64,000 nucleotides of DNA. Source: Chondrus crispus. Taxonomy: Eukaryota; Rhodophyta; Florideophyceae; Gigartinales; Gigartinaceae. Position numbers and translations under genes: made by a program. Under the pieces are notes generated by a model. The model saw only the letters and a list, made by a program, of their open reading frames with translations. It was not told where the DNA came from and did no database searches. The stretch spans positions 275,097 through 339,096 of the forward strand of contig NW_005179343.1 of NCBI RefSeq assembly GCF_000350225.1, in the 5' to 3' direction. Positions 31,176-42,098 of this stretch are shown one piece after another (the stretch's first letter is position 1; every line of letters begins with the position of its first letter).

Positions 31176-32946
31176 TCCCCTCAACCACTCCTTCGACCGG
31201 AAAATTTAAACCCCCCCTCGCGGTCGGAAAGGGCGGGGGTCTAGGCAAGGACACAACGAGGGTGGCCGACCAACTTCGGGGAAGCATGGGATGTCCAGTC
31301 GGCGCACGGACAAGGCAAGTCCATGCGACACGAAGCGCCATCACCGACGAGAGGAGGGTCGTGAGACAGGGCGTACTGTGTCACGAACAGTAGCCCTGTG
31401 ACGTGAAGTGAAATGAGGAAGGACACGACCTCCCAGCGAACACGACGACATGTGCCGGGGCGCTACACTCACAAAGCCGTGGCAGTTCCGTCGTGATCAA
31501 CTGCAGCATAACGCAACGGTTGTAGAGAGAAAGAGGGCCTATCCGATGTAAGGGACGTCTCCCAAACACGCGACTCAGAGACCTCGAACAGTCCGTACTG
31601 CCCGAGAGGGGACGAGCCCTGAGGTAATCGATGAGGCGAGGAGCGACTCCGCTGCGCTCGTTTTGTGCGTGCGCGCATAAGCAGTGACAAAATACGATAC
31701 GATCCGAGAGCCGATGTGCGAACGGAGGGGCAACTGTCTGCCAGTGCTTCGAAAGCGGACGACGCCACCAAACCGCCGCCACCTCCCTAAAAATACGAAA
31801 ATATTGGACGGTGGGAAATTACGCCGGACGGCGGACAGCACGTGCATTAGGAGTGCGTACAAGGCGCGCGGGCCATAAAAATCGACGGTCGGCTGACAAA
31901 CGCCACCGTACACAATCTGGAACGGGCGGTGGGATGTGCTCGCATCATCTCGGTGCGACACGCCCTCATTCCCGCCGCCAAGAGGCAGGACGCTCGTGCA
32001 CACCGACCCGCATTCGAGCGCGTCGTCTCATACCTACATATCCTAGGCTCGTCCACGCCACATACCCGCACACCTCCACAACGAGACGAGGTGCGCGCGA
32101 GGTCACGGCCGATCGTCCTGCCCCACGTACACGCCGTCTTCGACTCAGTCCTGGGCGCCTGTACCCTACCGAAATTCGTCGCGCGAACTGTGGGCGGACG
32201 CGAGTGGAGGCACTCGAACTCTCGCCGTCAGCGGGGGAGTACCCCGGCGTTCGCCAGCGCGCGGAAGCCCGACGCCCCCGGCACAGAGGAGAACGACGTC
32301 GACCGACGACGCGGTCGAGGGGCGGTGGCGAGAGGGAAGCATGACGCCGCGCGGAGGAACTGGGAGCGGGCCGAATTGGACATCAAGGAGGGACGACCCC
32401 GCAACCGTAACGCACCGGCCCGTCCCTGTTACGGGGACTCACGACGCCGACCGGAGGCGGGGGACGACGCGAGCTCCCTTGGGGCAGTGACGACAAGGCC
32501 GACCAATAGGAGCTCGCCAAATCCCCATCTCTTCGCGGCACAGTCCGCCGGAGGGACAGATGAGGAGCCTTCCTCCTCGAAGAAGGAAGTACCTACCGCA
32601 CGTCGGACGAGCCGGCGGCGTCTATACCACCTCGGCGCCATGGACGGCAAAGGGTTGAGACGCGTTGGCGTAAGGAGCCGTCGGCGAAGGGGGGAAATAA
32701 AACGCGCGGTACGACGCGATCAGACGACCGGCAGCCTCGACGTCTACCGTGGGGCACCTCCGCGAAGCCGTCTCACACGAACGATGTACCGTCGTCTCCG
32801 CCCGCCGACGGGGGTGAGCGCGCGGAAGGTTCCAAGCCCCCAGGGAAACGGGCACGTAGGGAAAGAATAACTAAGGAAAGGATCGAGGGGAGGTCCATTT
32901 ATCGCACCAAGGGGAAGAGGGACCTGCTTCTACTAGCTAGGCAGCG
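31176..32946. other. E4 module, proximal part without clear gene
   Basis: About 1.8 kb of GC-rich sequence between the internal PPT and the antisense gene. Several frames of 100-300 codons exist on both strands (for example 31929-32870 plus). They are Arg/Pro-rich and show no domain, as expected by chance at this composition. Confidence 0.5.
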
Positions 32947-35265
32947 TCAACGACCAGCCTCCTCCCCTGTCTCCGTGATTTCGGGACCGTGCGACGACTT
33001 CGGACAGTAACTGGGATGACGTGGCGGGGATGCCCTTACCTCCGCAAGGGAGGGCATTGCAATGGCGGCGTAGCGAGCTTCGCCGACGTGGACCTCACCA
33101 CGATCTACGGGGCTCCCAGTAGCCGGGAGGTCGGACCCCAGGTGACCGTACGGATCGCGGGGTACGGGACGACGCCTCGAAGGCGTCACCCCCTGCGACA
33201 TCGGATGCCGCCCGCTTGGCGCTGCACGAATCGCCCGGAGCTCGTCGCGCTCCGCACAGTAGCGGTCACGGTCAGCACTGAGACGCGCGACAGATTGGGA
33301 GTAACGGAGCGAGGCGGCACGAAGCGCCTCCACCTCCCTCTGAGCACGATGGAACTGCGAAGCTAGTGAGGCCCGTTCGGCGCCGAGGCGTCGAGCCTCG
33401 TCACTCCGGGCTAGGTACCAGCCTGCCATCGTGCTTAGCAGCGCTCCGGTAGACCAGATACGATCCCGGGAGTGCCCCAAAGCGCGCAGTAATTCGGGGA
33501 TCGACTCGAGCTCACCTGGCGATAGGACACGATCCGCAAACTCACCCAGCGCAGTTCAGCCCTCCAAGGATCGGAGCGGCGGGACGGGTAGTATTTCGGA
33601 GGGTCCTCGGCTGCCCCGAAGAGGCGTTTCGGTGTAGATGGGACTCGCGATACGGAATGGGTTCGATCCCACTGCGAACACGTCCGGGGATTCAGCGTCC
33701 AGATCCCGGTAACGCTTGCGACGCGCTGCACGGGCAGCGGAGCCCACACCGCTGCGGGACCCCGACGACCCGGTTGAAGGCGGTCCTACGGCGGGTCGCG
33801 ACGCGAACGCGTCCGCGCGAACGTCGTACAGTAAAAAGACACTCCGTTCGCCGGTGGAGAAGTCAGTCCAGGGGCGGTGGGTATGTTCCCCCACCCCTCC
33901 GGCACGGCGGAGGAGATCCAAGACGGCGGTATACGTCCACACGACGTGTGTGGACTCCCGGTCAGACGGATTCAAGGACACCTTGGGGAGCCCCGGCGTC
34001 ACTCTCCCCAAGAAATCCAACGTCGGGGTGGGCTGGATGAACACCCTGCCATTCACACCCAGCTCGGTGCTGACGGCGTTGCACACCGACCACGCCCACT
34101 CCCGTTCGCAGTTAGACAAGAGACACTCATACGCCGGGTGGTCCTCCTCTAGGAAGGCGGGCCCGAAGTATTTAAGAACGTACGGGAGGAGCGGGTGGAC
34201 TCCTAGCGAAGGGAAGGAGTCCCGAACCACGGCGGGGAGTGTGGGGAAATCGGCGGGGGACAGTCCATGCTCGAAGCATGCCGAGCGGAACACGCGCCCA
34301 TCCTTTTCGTCGGCTCGGCGATATGCCGACCAGTCGCGATGGGCGATCGCGATAGAGTGTATCCTCATCAAAGCACTGGCCGACTTCTGAAGCGCGACTA
34401 ATGGCTTCGAGAACGCATAGGGACGGGGGCACACGTACAGCCCCGCGACCTCGGCAAGGACGAACGGCTGCGAACCCCTTCCGCCGGGAAGGCAGAGGGC
34501 CGAGGCCATGCGATCGACGTACTCAGCCTTGGCCACGCTATACACGAACGTACGGTCACAGGGGATTTCGCCGGGGATTTGGTATCCGGCACCATCGCCC
34601 TCCGCCATGAGGCGGACGAGCGCCGCCGCGGCCTGATCGATAAGACCGGCGCCCCTGATCTTGAGGATGCGGGCAAGATCAGGGCGCACCTCGGGTTGAG
34701 AAATTATCTCGGCTATAGTCACGCCCGACCGGGCATGGCGACCCCAGGGGAACCGGAGACGGCTCAGCGGTAGGGGCGCGGACCGTTCGTAGACCGCGCC
34801 CAGCCACCTCGTCGAGCTGTGCGATGCACCTCGGTGGCCCTCCCCCGACGGACGGACAACGTCCCATGGCGATCCGGGATGACCGGAACGCCCTTGGCCC
34901 CTGTACGGATCAGGGCGCGGCGGAGGGGGTGGCGTTGGCACGGCTCCCGTGGAGCCAGAGGGACCGGCCGAAGCCATCGGCAGCGGTAGGCCACGGGCGG
35001 CAGGGGAACCCGACCCGAGATGACCTTCGCCGGCGTGGTACGGGGGACCTCCGACGACGCCGACCACGGAGGTCCCCAACTCCCCCGAGATCGTGGAATC
35101 CCGGGACGGACGCGTCTTCTGGAAGGCGGTGAGCTGCGACGACGGAGCCGCCGCTGCGGGCGAACCCGCACCCGTAGGACGGAGAGTCGGCAGCGGGGCC
35201 CCGACTGGCCCTGACGAACCAGGGGGAGCCCCTCCTTCGCGCGACGGAGAGGGGGGGTTGCTCAT
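32947..35265 (-). pseudogene. E4 antisense gene, unknown family, one TGA
   Basis: A long frame opposite to gag and pol. The ATG at 35265 is a real ATG preceded by untranslated sequence; the frame continues to 32947 with one TGA at 33556-33558. Sequence on both sides of the TGA reads as one protein of about 770 codons. Residues 1-150 are Pro/Gly/Ser-rich. About 170-470 look globular with conserved-looking Trp, Cys and aromatic residues (for example IHSIAIAHRDWSAYRRAD, CEREWAWSVCNAVS). Near 525-535 there is a basic RAARRKRYRDL, a possible nuclear signal. After the TGA comes a heptad-rich segment of about 60 residues that looks like a coiled coil. I do not recognise the family. It has no Gag knuckle, protease, RT or envelope features. 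A TATATAGG at 35745-35752 on the same strand could be its promoter. Confidence 0.75.
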
Positions 35266-36678
35266 GACACGGGCGGAAGATGGCGCGCCCCACTAAGAAG
35301 ACGGGCGCAAAGTAACGACGTAGAGGAATCTCGGAGGAAGAGAACGAGCGATCACGAGAGCGAGGGAAAACAGATGTGACTGAGCCGCGGAAGTGGCGCA
35401 GGCAACGGCTCGCCACGGGGATTATACGAAGAAGGATACCCCCCCGGTCGATACGACTAACCACCGCCGCCCGGTCTAAAAATAGAACGAATTACGGAGG
35501 GCAACCACGACGGCAGAAGCTCCACGGGACGGCCTTCCGTTCAGACAGCGGTGCACTGCCCAACGGAATTCGCGGAGAACAGGAAAGACGATCGCCGAAT
35601 TCAGGACCAGCCCCCTTCCGCCACCGCCGACGACGACCCCTGAGACTCGCGGCGCCCCCTCGACCCGACCACCGTCGCGCGCGCGACGTAAGGCGCCGCC
35701 ACTACACGGCGACGAAGAAGTGGAGACAGGCCTCTACGCGCCAGCCTATATACCCGACGAAAGAGCGCCGACCGTCGGCAAAGCCACCCCACGCTCCTCG
35801 ATGCCGTGCTCTCACCCTCGGCGGTCGACCGAGCGACATCAGAGGCGAGTGGCTGGGGGTCAACGGGATGAACGGCACCCGCGCCCTGGCTCGGCATGAG
35901 GGGGGGGGCAACACGCGATGACGCGTCGAACCGAAGGTAAGCGGGCGTGGTTCGCAGAAGGGGACTGGAGGGGGTTGGCCGACGCAATTACGCTAGGCGA
36001 CGAGCCACGTGGAACAGGACACTACGGGGTTCTACAACTGGTGTTGGCGGGGAGAGGGAGAGCGACAGGATCCTCCCACGTCGCAAGGTACAGAACGAGA
36101 CCCCCCCCTTCTGCTGTCGTCTACGGCGGCTCAAGCTCGCGAGCTGTGGTGTGAGAAGGTACGGCGACCACCGCGGAGGAGGCTGACCGACGGCTAGGTC
36201 ATAAGGAGAGGGTACCCATAGGGCGCGGAGCTCGCAGTACAAGACGGAACCACCGACCGGGCGGGGTAAGGAGGGGACCGCGGGCAATTCGAAGGAGGGA
36301 TGCCGCCTCCCGTCACGGTCTACCGACCCCCAGGAAGAGGACGTATACGCCAAAAGAGTCGCGGAAGAGCGGGGAAACGGCGAGACGAGCCGACCTACGG
36401 CGTGATCGCATGCGACGAGATCGGCGAGTGGGAGGGCCAAGACGCAGAGCGGTTCCGCGCGCCTCATCGCGGAGAGAGACGCGCGCACGGAGACGAATGA
36501 CCACGGAGGAGCAGCGACGGGGCGGGAAGGACGGCGCAGACACCAAGCGGTGCCGAGACGAGAACGCCACCGACAGTGACAATGGATTGGAAGGATCCCG
36601 CGCGCGAAGGAGGTGGAGAAGGACCGAGGGCGAGCAAGACCTGCTTGAACCGGAGGCGCACCCCCCCTACCCGCACAC
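35266..36678. other. E4 module, distal part / antisense leader
   Basis: GC-rich with no recognised gene. On the minus strand it would be the promoter and 5' leader of the antisense gene. TATATAGG lies about 480 bases upstream of its ATG. Homopurine and homopyrimidine patches are frequent. Confidence 0.45.
35745..35752 (-). promoter_or_regulatory. Possible TATA box of antisense gene
   Basis: TATATAGG on the minus strand inside otherwise GC-rich DNA, upstream of the ATG at 35265. This is suggestive only. Confidence 0.35.
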
Positions 36679-36713
36679 GTGAACGCGGACGTTCACACCT
36701 AAGGGGGGGGCCG
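36679..36713 (+). repeat. 3' copy of pol-end sequence and PPT of E4
   Basis: GTGAACGCGGACGTTCAC (36679-36696) is followed by ACCTAAGGGGGGGGCCG directly before the 3' LTR. AAGGGGGGGG is the expected polypurine primer for plus-strand DNA. It matches 31145-31175. Confidence 0.85.
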
Positions 36714-37354
36714 TGTAGCATAACCGCCGGCTACTGTACTATACATTAGATTTAGAATTAGATCTAACGCTGTAAGGTACGGACCTTACAGCGTGCGCGT
36801 GCGCATACCTTACAGCGCGCGCGCACTAACACGTGTACCCCACGTGTAGCACACGTGTGCTGTCAGCCCCGACGGCTGACAGCGTTACAGTGCGGGCCGA
36901 CCCGCACTGTCTACAGTAAGCCGACTACAGTACAGTCCGTACTGTACTGTAGACGGTTAATTAACTTGTACAATAAATATAGGGATCGACCGCCGGCGGA
37001 GGGGGGGAGGACAGGCAACCCTCCACCGACGGTCGACCACCCAGCTTACTCTACTCACACCGCCGTTCCGCGAGTAGTTACCACCGAGCGGGTAGAGGAC
37101 GCGTGCGACACCGCGGCGAGCTGCGATCCGCCTCCGCCCGTCAGTACCGAATCGTCAACCGGTACTGCTCCGGGGCGTCGAGGCGTCGATCCGCTTGCCT
37201 ACGCGCGCGTCCCCGCCGACCACGCTCTACCACCCGCTACTGGCCCGCTTCCGGTGGCGTTGGTTGGTTCAAGACCCTCGGTACGCCGATCCGGGGTCTT
37301 CCGCCGAACATCGCAAACACCCCCTTCCGCCGGGTGTGGGGTGTTTATGCGACA
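36714..37354 (+). repeat. E4 3' LTR (641 bp)
   Basis: Same length as the 5' LTR, with about five differences noticed (for example GCGCGTGCGC for GCGCGCGCGC near 36800). All are C/T or G/A. It includes the same hairpin array and TATA-like box. Confidence 0.95.
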
Positions 37355-37359
37355 CCTAC
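37355..37359. repeat. E4 target-site duplication, right
   Basis: CCTAC, matching 23181-23185. Confidence 0.92.
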
Positions 37360-40300
37360 TTGAGATTGAGAAATCGCCAGAGGGGATGCCGTCCAAATGG
37401 GACGACCCTGTTGGTCAGACGGTTGTGATCGACACACTCTCCAACGCATTTATTCACGAACGGCGTACTTACCAGTTTACAACGATGACTCCCTTTCTTT
37501 CTTATTGTCGTTTTCATGTTTCTGTTCTGCTTTGTTTTATTTTGTTTTGAGGCTGGAGGCGGCTCCCCGGACCACGCCGGGAAGACGCGAGGGAAATAAG
37601 AAGATCCTAAGTGAGAGAAGATGCTCGGATCATGGTGCCGATGGCATGACGTGCTCCTGGTGGTCTCAATGAGCTGGAAAGGAAAGGATTGTGAAAAGCG
37701 ATATGCAAGTCCTATTCGCGCACAGTATCACCGGTCGTGTTTCTACATGCGAGTCACCTCCACCCGGGAAGCGAGGCCTTTCGAGACGGAGATCTCCTAC
37801 TGATTGACGAGGGAAGGGAGGTGAACACAGTAGATCCCTCACACAAAAAATGGGGAAAATAGTTGTACGTTTTCAGTGACAAGATCGTCACTCTAATTAG
37901 GTTCAATCAATAGAGAATAAAAGGTTGAAGGTGGGCGCCGCATGAAGAATGTCGTGGATGGAGGGAGAATTGTCAAGGATTTGCGTGTGAACAACGGCAA
38001 AGAGGGAAGAGGACCTCCGATACCCGGAGAAAATTAGTATCAGGGTTTTGACACAGAGTACGTACAGTGTCACCGCACAAGCAAGAGGATATTAGCAAGG
38101 GATGTGAAACCATGCGTCTCGAGGAGACTTTGTTTAAGTCGTGCGTGCCTAACGGAGTGGTTCTCTCAGGCGAAAGAAAATTGATTGTTAGACGAGGGAG
38201 AGAAGTACGTGTCCAGGACGGGCAACAGAATGGACCGCATCCCTGGAGAAGGTCCGAAAGCTCGGAGACAGTGCCGATTGTCCACTGCGTATACTGAGGA
38301 GAAATTGGAGCGCACGGATTCAGCGAGTGGGTCAGAGACGAAGAGACATTTTGACTTTGAAGGGAAAGGCAGCGGTTACCCTTGGGCACCTCCGATGGGA
38401 AGATGAATTTTTACGACCAAGTCGGTGGATACACGTGTCGACGTGTGCAAGTGAATTCCTTGTTACGAAATCAGTAGTTGCCGCGATCAAAAACGCGTTG
38501 TTCGACGCAGCGCGATTAACCCCGCTCTCGCTCCGACACTGGTACAAAGACGCATCCCGTCTCAGCTATCAACCAGATCACGATCGTTGCCGACACGCTT
38601 TTAGAAAGGATACGGAGGGGCAGTGAATGACACCCCGTGTCACGGGCTACTGGCAATTGAGGATCGTCTCGATGAGCTCGGAGAATTGGAAGAAAAGAGA
38701 ATTTCTGTCGATCGCGCAGCAGTCGGTCACAGAGCTAACGGGGGACGCATATCGTGCGCAACAAGAGAACACCTACCACCCAAACTGAGATGCATCAATA
38801 CCTCCCCAACTCGCTCTAATAATAACTTCTTAGAGCTGAACTTCGTAGTTCGTTTCTCACAAACGCCTGATGGGCAGTTGGACACCACTTCAGGACTGTC
38901 GCGTTCGACCGTCGGACGAAACGCGAAGGGTATCCAGACGGCAACGAACCCAAGTCGCCTTCAACATGATTGTTCCCCGACCAAGTGCAGCGAGTTGGAA
39001 CCGAGGCGCCTCAACGGAGATCGAACTGAACTGTGGCACGCCGCCTCGTCGGCCTTGACCCATCAATAATGTCGTGCTCCAAAAGATCGAAATGCCATAT
39101 ACTTTCTCACTAGTTAGTTTTTTGAAGAGGTTCCGGTCGTGAGCAAACGGAAACTCAAGGGCCAGAGCTTCCCTGCGATCCTTTGAAAATATTTTTGGAC
39201 GCCGACGTCGAAGCCTCGTGTAATTCGTAAGATTAACGCTCTCGGAACCCCCGCAGGTCCGACGTCGTGACACGAACCGGGCATGCTCAGTATACCTGTG
39301 CGCTGCAACTGTCGACAACTAGCTGGAGATCAAGGACGTTGTTTTAGCCGGCTGCCCAGGTCACCTTCACCGCGTTACCGAAAAGGACAAACTATTTCTA
39401 TATGTTTTTTGGACATGTCGGGGAGAGCGAAGCGGAAGTCAATATGACCACAGCAAAATGGACTTTCGCACGCGATCAGTCACCGGCAGAAAGAGAACCT
39501 CGTTGACCTCGCCAAATTGACAATCGAAGAACGGGGTATCTCCTGCAAAGGCTTTAAGAACGCGACAGGAGACACTCACGACATCCTCACCGCGCTATTT
39601 CAAGGACAAAATTGAAACGGGGCGTTTGAGCATTGTGCACGACGCTCAACCTTGAGGTCGGCGAGTCCGACCGAAGGGATCGAGCATAGCAACGACCCCT
39701 ACTTATTTTTTGTTTTGACATATCGAAGCTTCTCCGCGACTTATCCAGGATACCAATTTTGAGTTTCGCCGAAGAAGCCACGGGGACAATAGGACACTGT
39801 CCGTTTGGAAGACAGAGTTCGAAAATAAGCGAGAGGAAGAATAGGGAAATTGTCGGAAACCTGAGCTGGAGCGGGTTACCACCTCTGATAGGCACAAAAG
39901 AGGGAATAGGGGATCGAATCGAGTTCCGACTACTCCAAGAGCCCTACATTTTTTATGTGTAGCTATCGTCCCGAGACGAAATCTCAGAGGAGGTAATCAC
40001 GTGTTGGAGAGCTGGGATATTGTCTCGTGGAGGCGTGAAAATAGACATCGGGAAAGCATGAAGGCTAAGGAAGATGGGGGCATTTCTGAAGGCAGCGAGA
40101 GGTCCGTGGGCCGATCAATGAAAAAAGAGGGCATGAATCCCCAGCCGGCGATCTGGTGGACGAGCGGAGGAACAGAGAAGGAAATAAGGGATGTTCAACT
40201 GCAGTAGCAGAGGTGCACGAAAAATGGATAAGAGAAGGAAGACAGTAACGAGGAAAAGAGAAGGAATGAGGGATTGAGAAAAGATGCGACCGCAGTGTCG

Positions 40301-40952
40301 GGGACGCAAGAAGAGGAGGAAAAGGGAAGAGCGATAAATCTGAGGAACAAGGTGCGATCCGGTGACAGGACGCAGAACAAAAAAAGGAAAATGAGGAAAG
40401 AGGATGAGAACGTCTGATGGGCGTAAAGAGGAGGACACGGAGGAACATGCCGTGCAGGATAAAGATAAGGAAAATGCAAAAAGAGGAGGAAGTTGATAGG
40501 AAAAAGGGTATGCAATTTATTTTTGGTGGAACGAAGGGAGGTGTCGACGATGAGACGACACCCTCAGAGGACAATGATCCGAACATGGATCGGCAGGACG
40601 CTACCATCGGCAATGGGTCAATAGGACGATTCACCCAAGTATTTTTTCCTTTGGAAGTGAGACGACAAGCTGCGCCAGTACGCGCAGGTCAGTGAGGTAC
40701 GCTCCTCGAGGAGCCCCCTCGTTTATTCCGTGAGCACGGAGCAATGTGCGATAAATGCGGGCGGCGTCGTCGTTCTTTTTGATAACATCTGGAGAGGACG
40801 AGGAGGTCGAACCTCCCCTGGTCGATTGGACTGCGTCGGGTGCAGCGGGGAGATGTGTGGACGTGACAGGGCTGTCTCTGACTGGAAAGAGGATACAGTA
40901 TAAGATGAAAAGGGCTGGGGCATGGTGGCCCTGGAGGAGTGCAGCCAAGGAA

Positions 40953-41106
40953 AAGGTGGGGTTGGTTGTGGTCGACAATGAAAGGGGCGGTGGGGTCGAG
41001 ATAAATTGTGGGGATGTCAGAGGGCGGCAATGAAAGGGGCGGTGGGGTCGAGGTAGGAAAAGGTGGGGATGTCAGAGGTCGGCAATGAAAGGGGTGATGG
41101 AGCTGT
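40953..41106. repeat. Imperfect tandem repeat, about 55-bp unit
   Basis: About two and a half units share CAATGAAAGGGGCGGTGG followed by GTGGGGATGTCAGAG. The third copy is partial and diverged. Confidence 0.75.
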
Positions 41107-41196
41107 GCAAGGAAAATGGAGGGGAAGGGCGGGGGTGGCACTGTGATGGATGGGGAGGCGAGCCACATATTTAAGATCAATCGTTTCATTTACAAG

Positions 41197-41273
41197 TCAC
41201 AAGAAACAAGAAAAGTCACAAGGAACATAAAGGAAGAAACAAGAAACAAAGTCACAAGAAACATACTGTAATG
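41197..41273. repeat. Simple repeat GTCACAAGAAACA
   Basis: Several imperfect copies of GTCACAAGAAACA and AAGAAACAA in about 75 bases. Confidence 0.75.
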
Positions 41274-42022
41274 GAATAAACAAGAACAAAGTCGTGATCT
41301 TGACGTCCTGTCACCGAGCCTGCGTCGAGTCGCTCGATAAACTTTCGGTAAATCTATCTGTTTCACATATTCAGCATTTTACATTACTCGTTAGTTCTCT
41401 TTCTAAACGAAGTTAAACACGCTGCAAAAGCGCATGAGCTACAGTACATTTGGATGAAAGGTTGTCTGATCAGGAAGATCTTGCAAGATGCATATTGGCA
41501 TGTGAAAAAGCTCCCATGTACCGTACGTCAAATCCATCAACTTTTTTAACACCGCACGAACAATGCCTGCTCTTCTTTACAATTTCCTGCAATATGCGCA
41601 AGTATGCGCAAGTATGTTGAACCATGAATGTGCGGCATCCTCAGTACAGTATCTTCAATTGATTTGTGCACGTAAGTTCATGTCAGGATCGACTCTCCGA
41701 AGAAAGGTCCCAGTTTAAAATGATAGATATTGTCTTGCACATCTTACGCCTCCCATCTTTGCCAGTCATCTCCGTCCTCTGTGTGTAGCAAATAAAATAA
41801 AACCTCAAAACTCAAAATCCCACCAACACCAACAAAATAACTTGTGAAGATTCGACAGCGACGGCAGAATCTCTATTCACGTCTACCGACAGACACATGC
41901 GACCACGGCAAGGCACCGACGCACCCCTAAACCAGAAAACATGCATTTTGCTCATTCTTGAAGATGATGAAGACATTGGCGATGACGTTTTTCGAATCCC
42001 CGTGCGCACACTGTCCGTCTTT

Positions 42023-42098
42023 CGTTCTACGATGAATTGTGAATCGCAGTTTGCGATGCAGCTCTGGAGAGCTGTGAGTCACAATTCATCGTAGAACG
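42023..42098. repeat. Three-way (T-shaped) palindrome
   Basis: The outer arms of 20 bp are perfect (42023-42042 with 42079-42098; the left arm begins CGTTCTACGATG). Two further perfect hairpins lie side by side inside: ATCGCA-GTT-TGCGAT (42043-42057) and CAGCTC-TGGA-GAGCTG (42059-42074). A strand can therefore fold into a stem topped by two arms. The surrounding sequence has no such symmetry. No gene or element boundary was recognised beside it. Confidence 0.9.

Larger units (their letters stand above)
23186..37354 (+). mobile_element. E4: 14-kb Ty3/gypsy with antisense gene
   Basis: A plus-strand gypsy chromovirus of 14,169 bp with 641-bp LTRs flanked by CCTAC. Order: 5' LTR, PBS, gag, pol (protease, RT, RNase H, integrase, chromodomain), then a 5.5-kb module holding an antisense gene, then a polypurine tract and the 3' LTR. 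The LTRs differ at about five positions by eye, all transitions, so the insertion is recent. Gag has one in-frame stop, pol has one, the antisense gene has one, and there is a frame change between gag and pol. Confidence 0.94.

Noticed and set aside
31929-32870. 313-codon plus-strand frame in the E4 module
   Set aside because: Arg/Pro-rich without structure; similar open frames occur on the other strand. It could be real only if conserved in other copies.
38645-38680. Possible RT trace: GYWQL in GGGCTACTGGCAATTGAGG
   Set aside because: Five residues only; no neighbouring RT motif found in any frame.
40065-40634. 189-codon minus-strand frame and neighbours
   Set aside because: Created by strong purine excess on the plus strand; Ser/Phe/Pro-rich nonsense.
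40953-41273. Tandem repeats as a minisatellite or replication origin
   Set aside because: Only about 2.5 imperfect units plus a simple repeat; nothing supports a function.
42023-42098. tRNA gene in the three-way palindrome
   Set aside because: It has three paired parts, but no tRNA A-box or B-box, no anticodon-loop pattern, and a far too perfect 20-bp outer stem.
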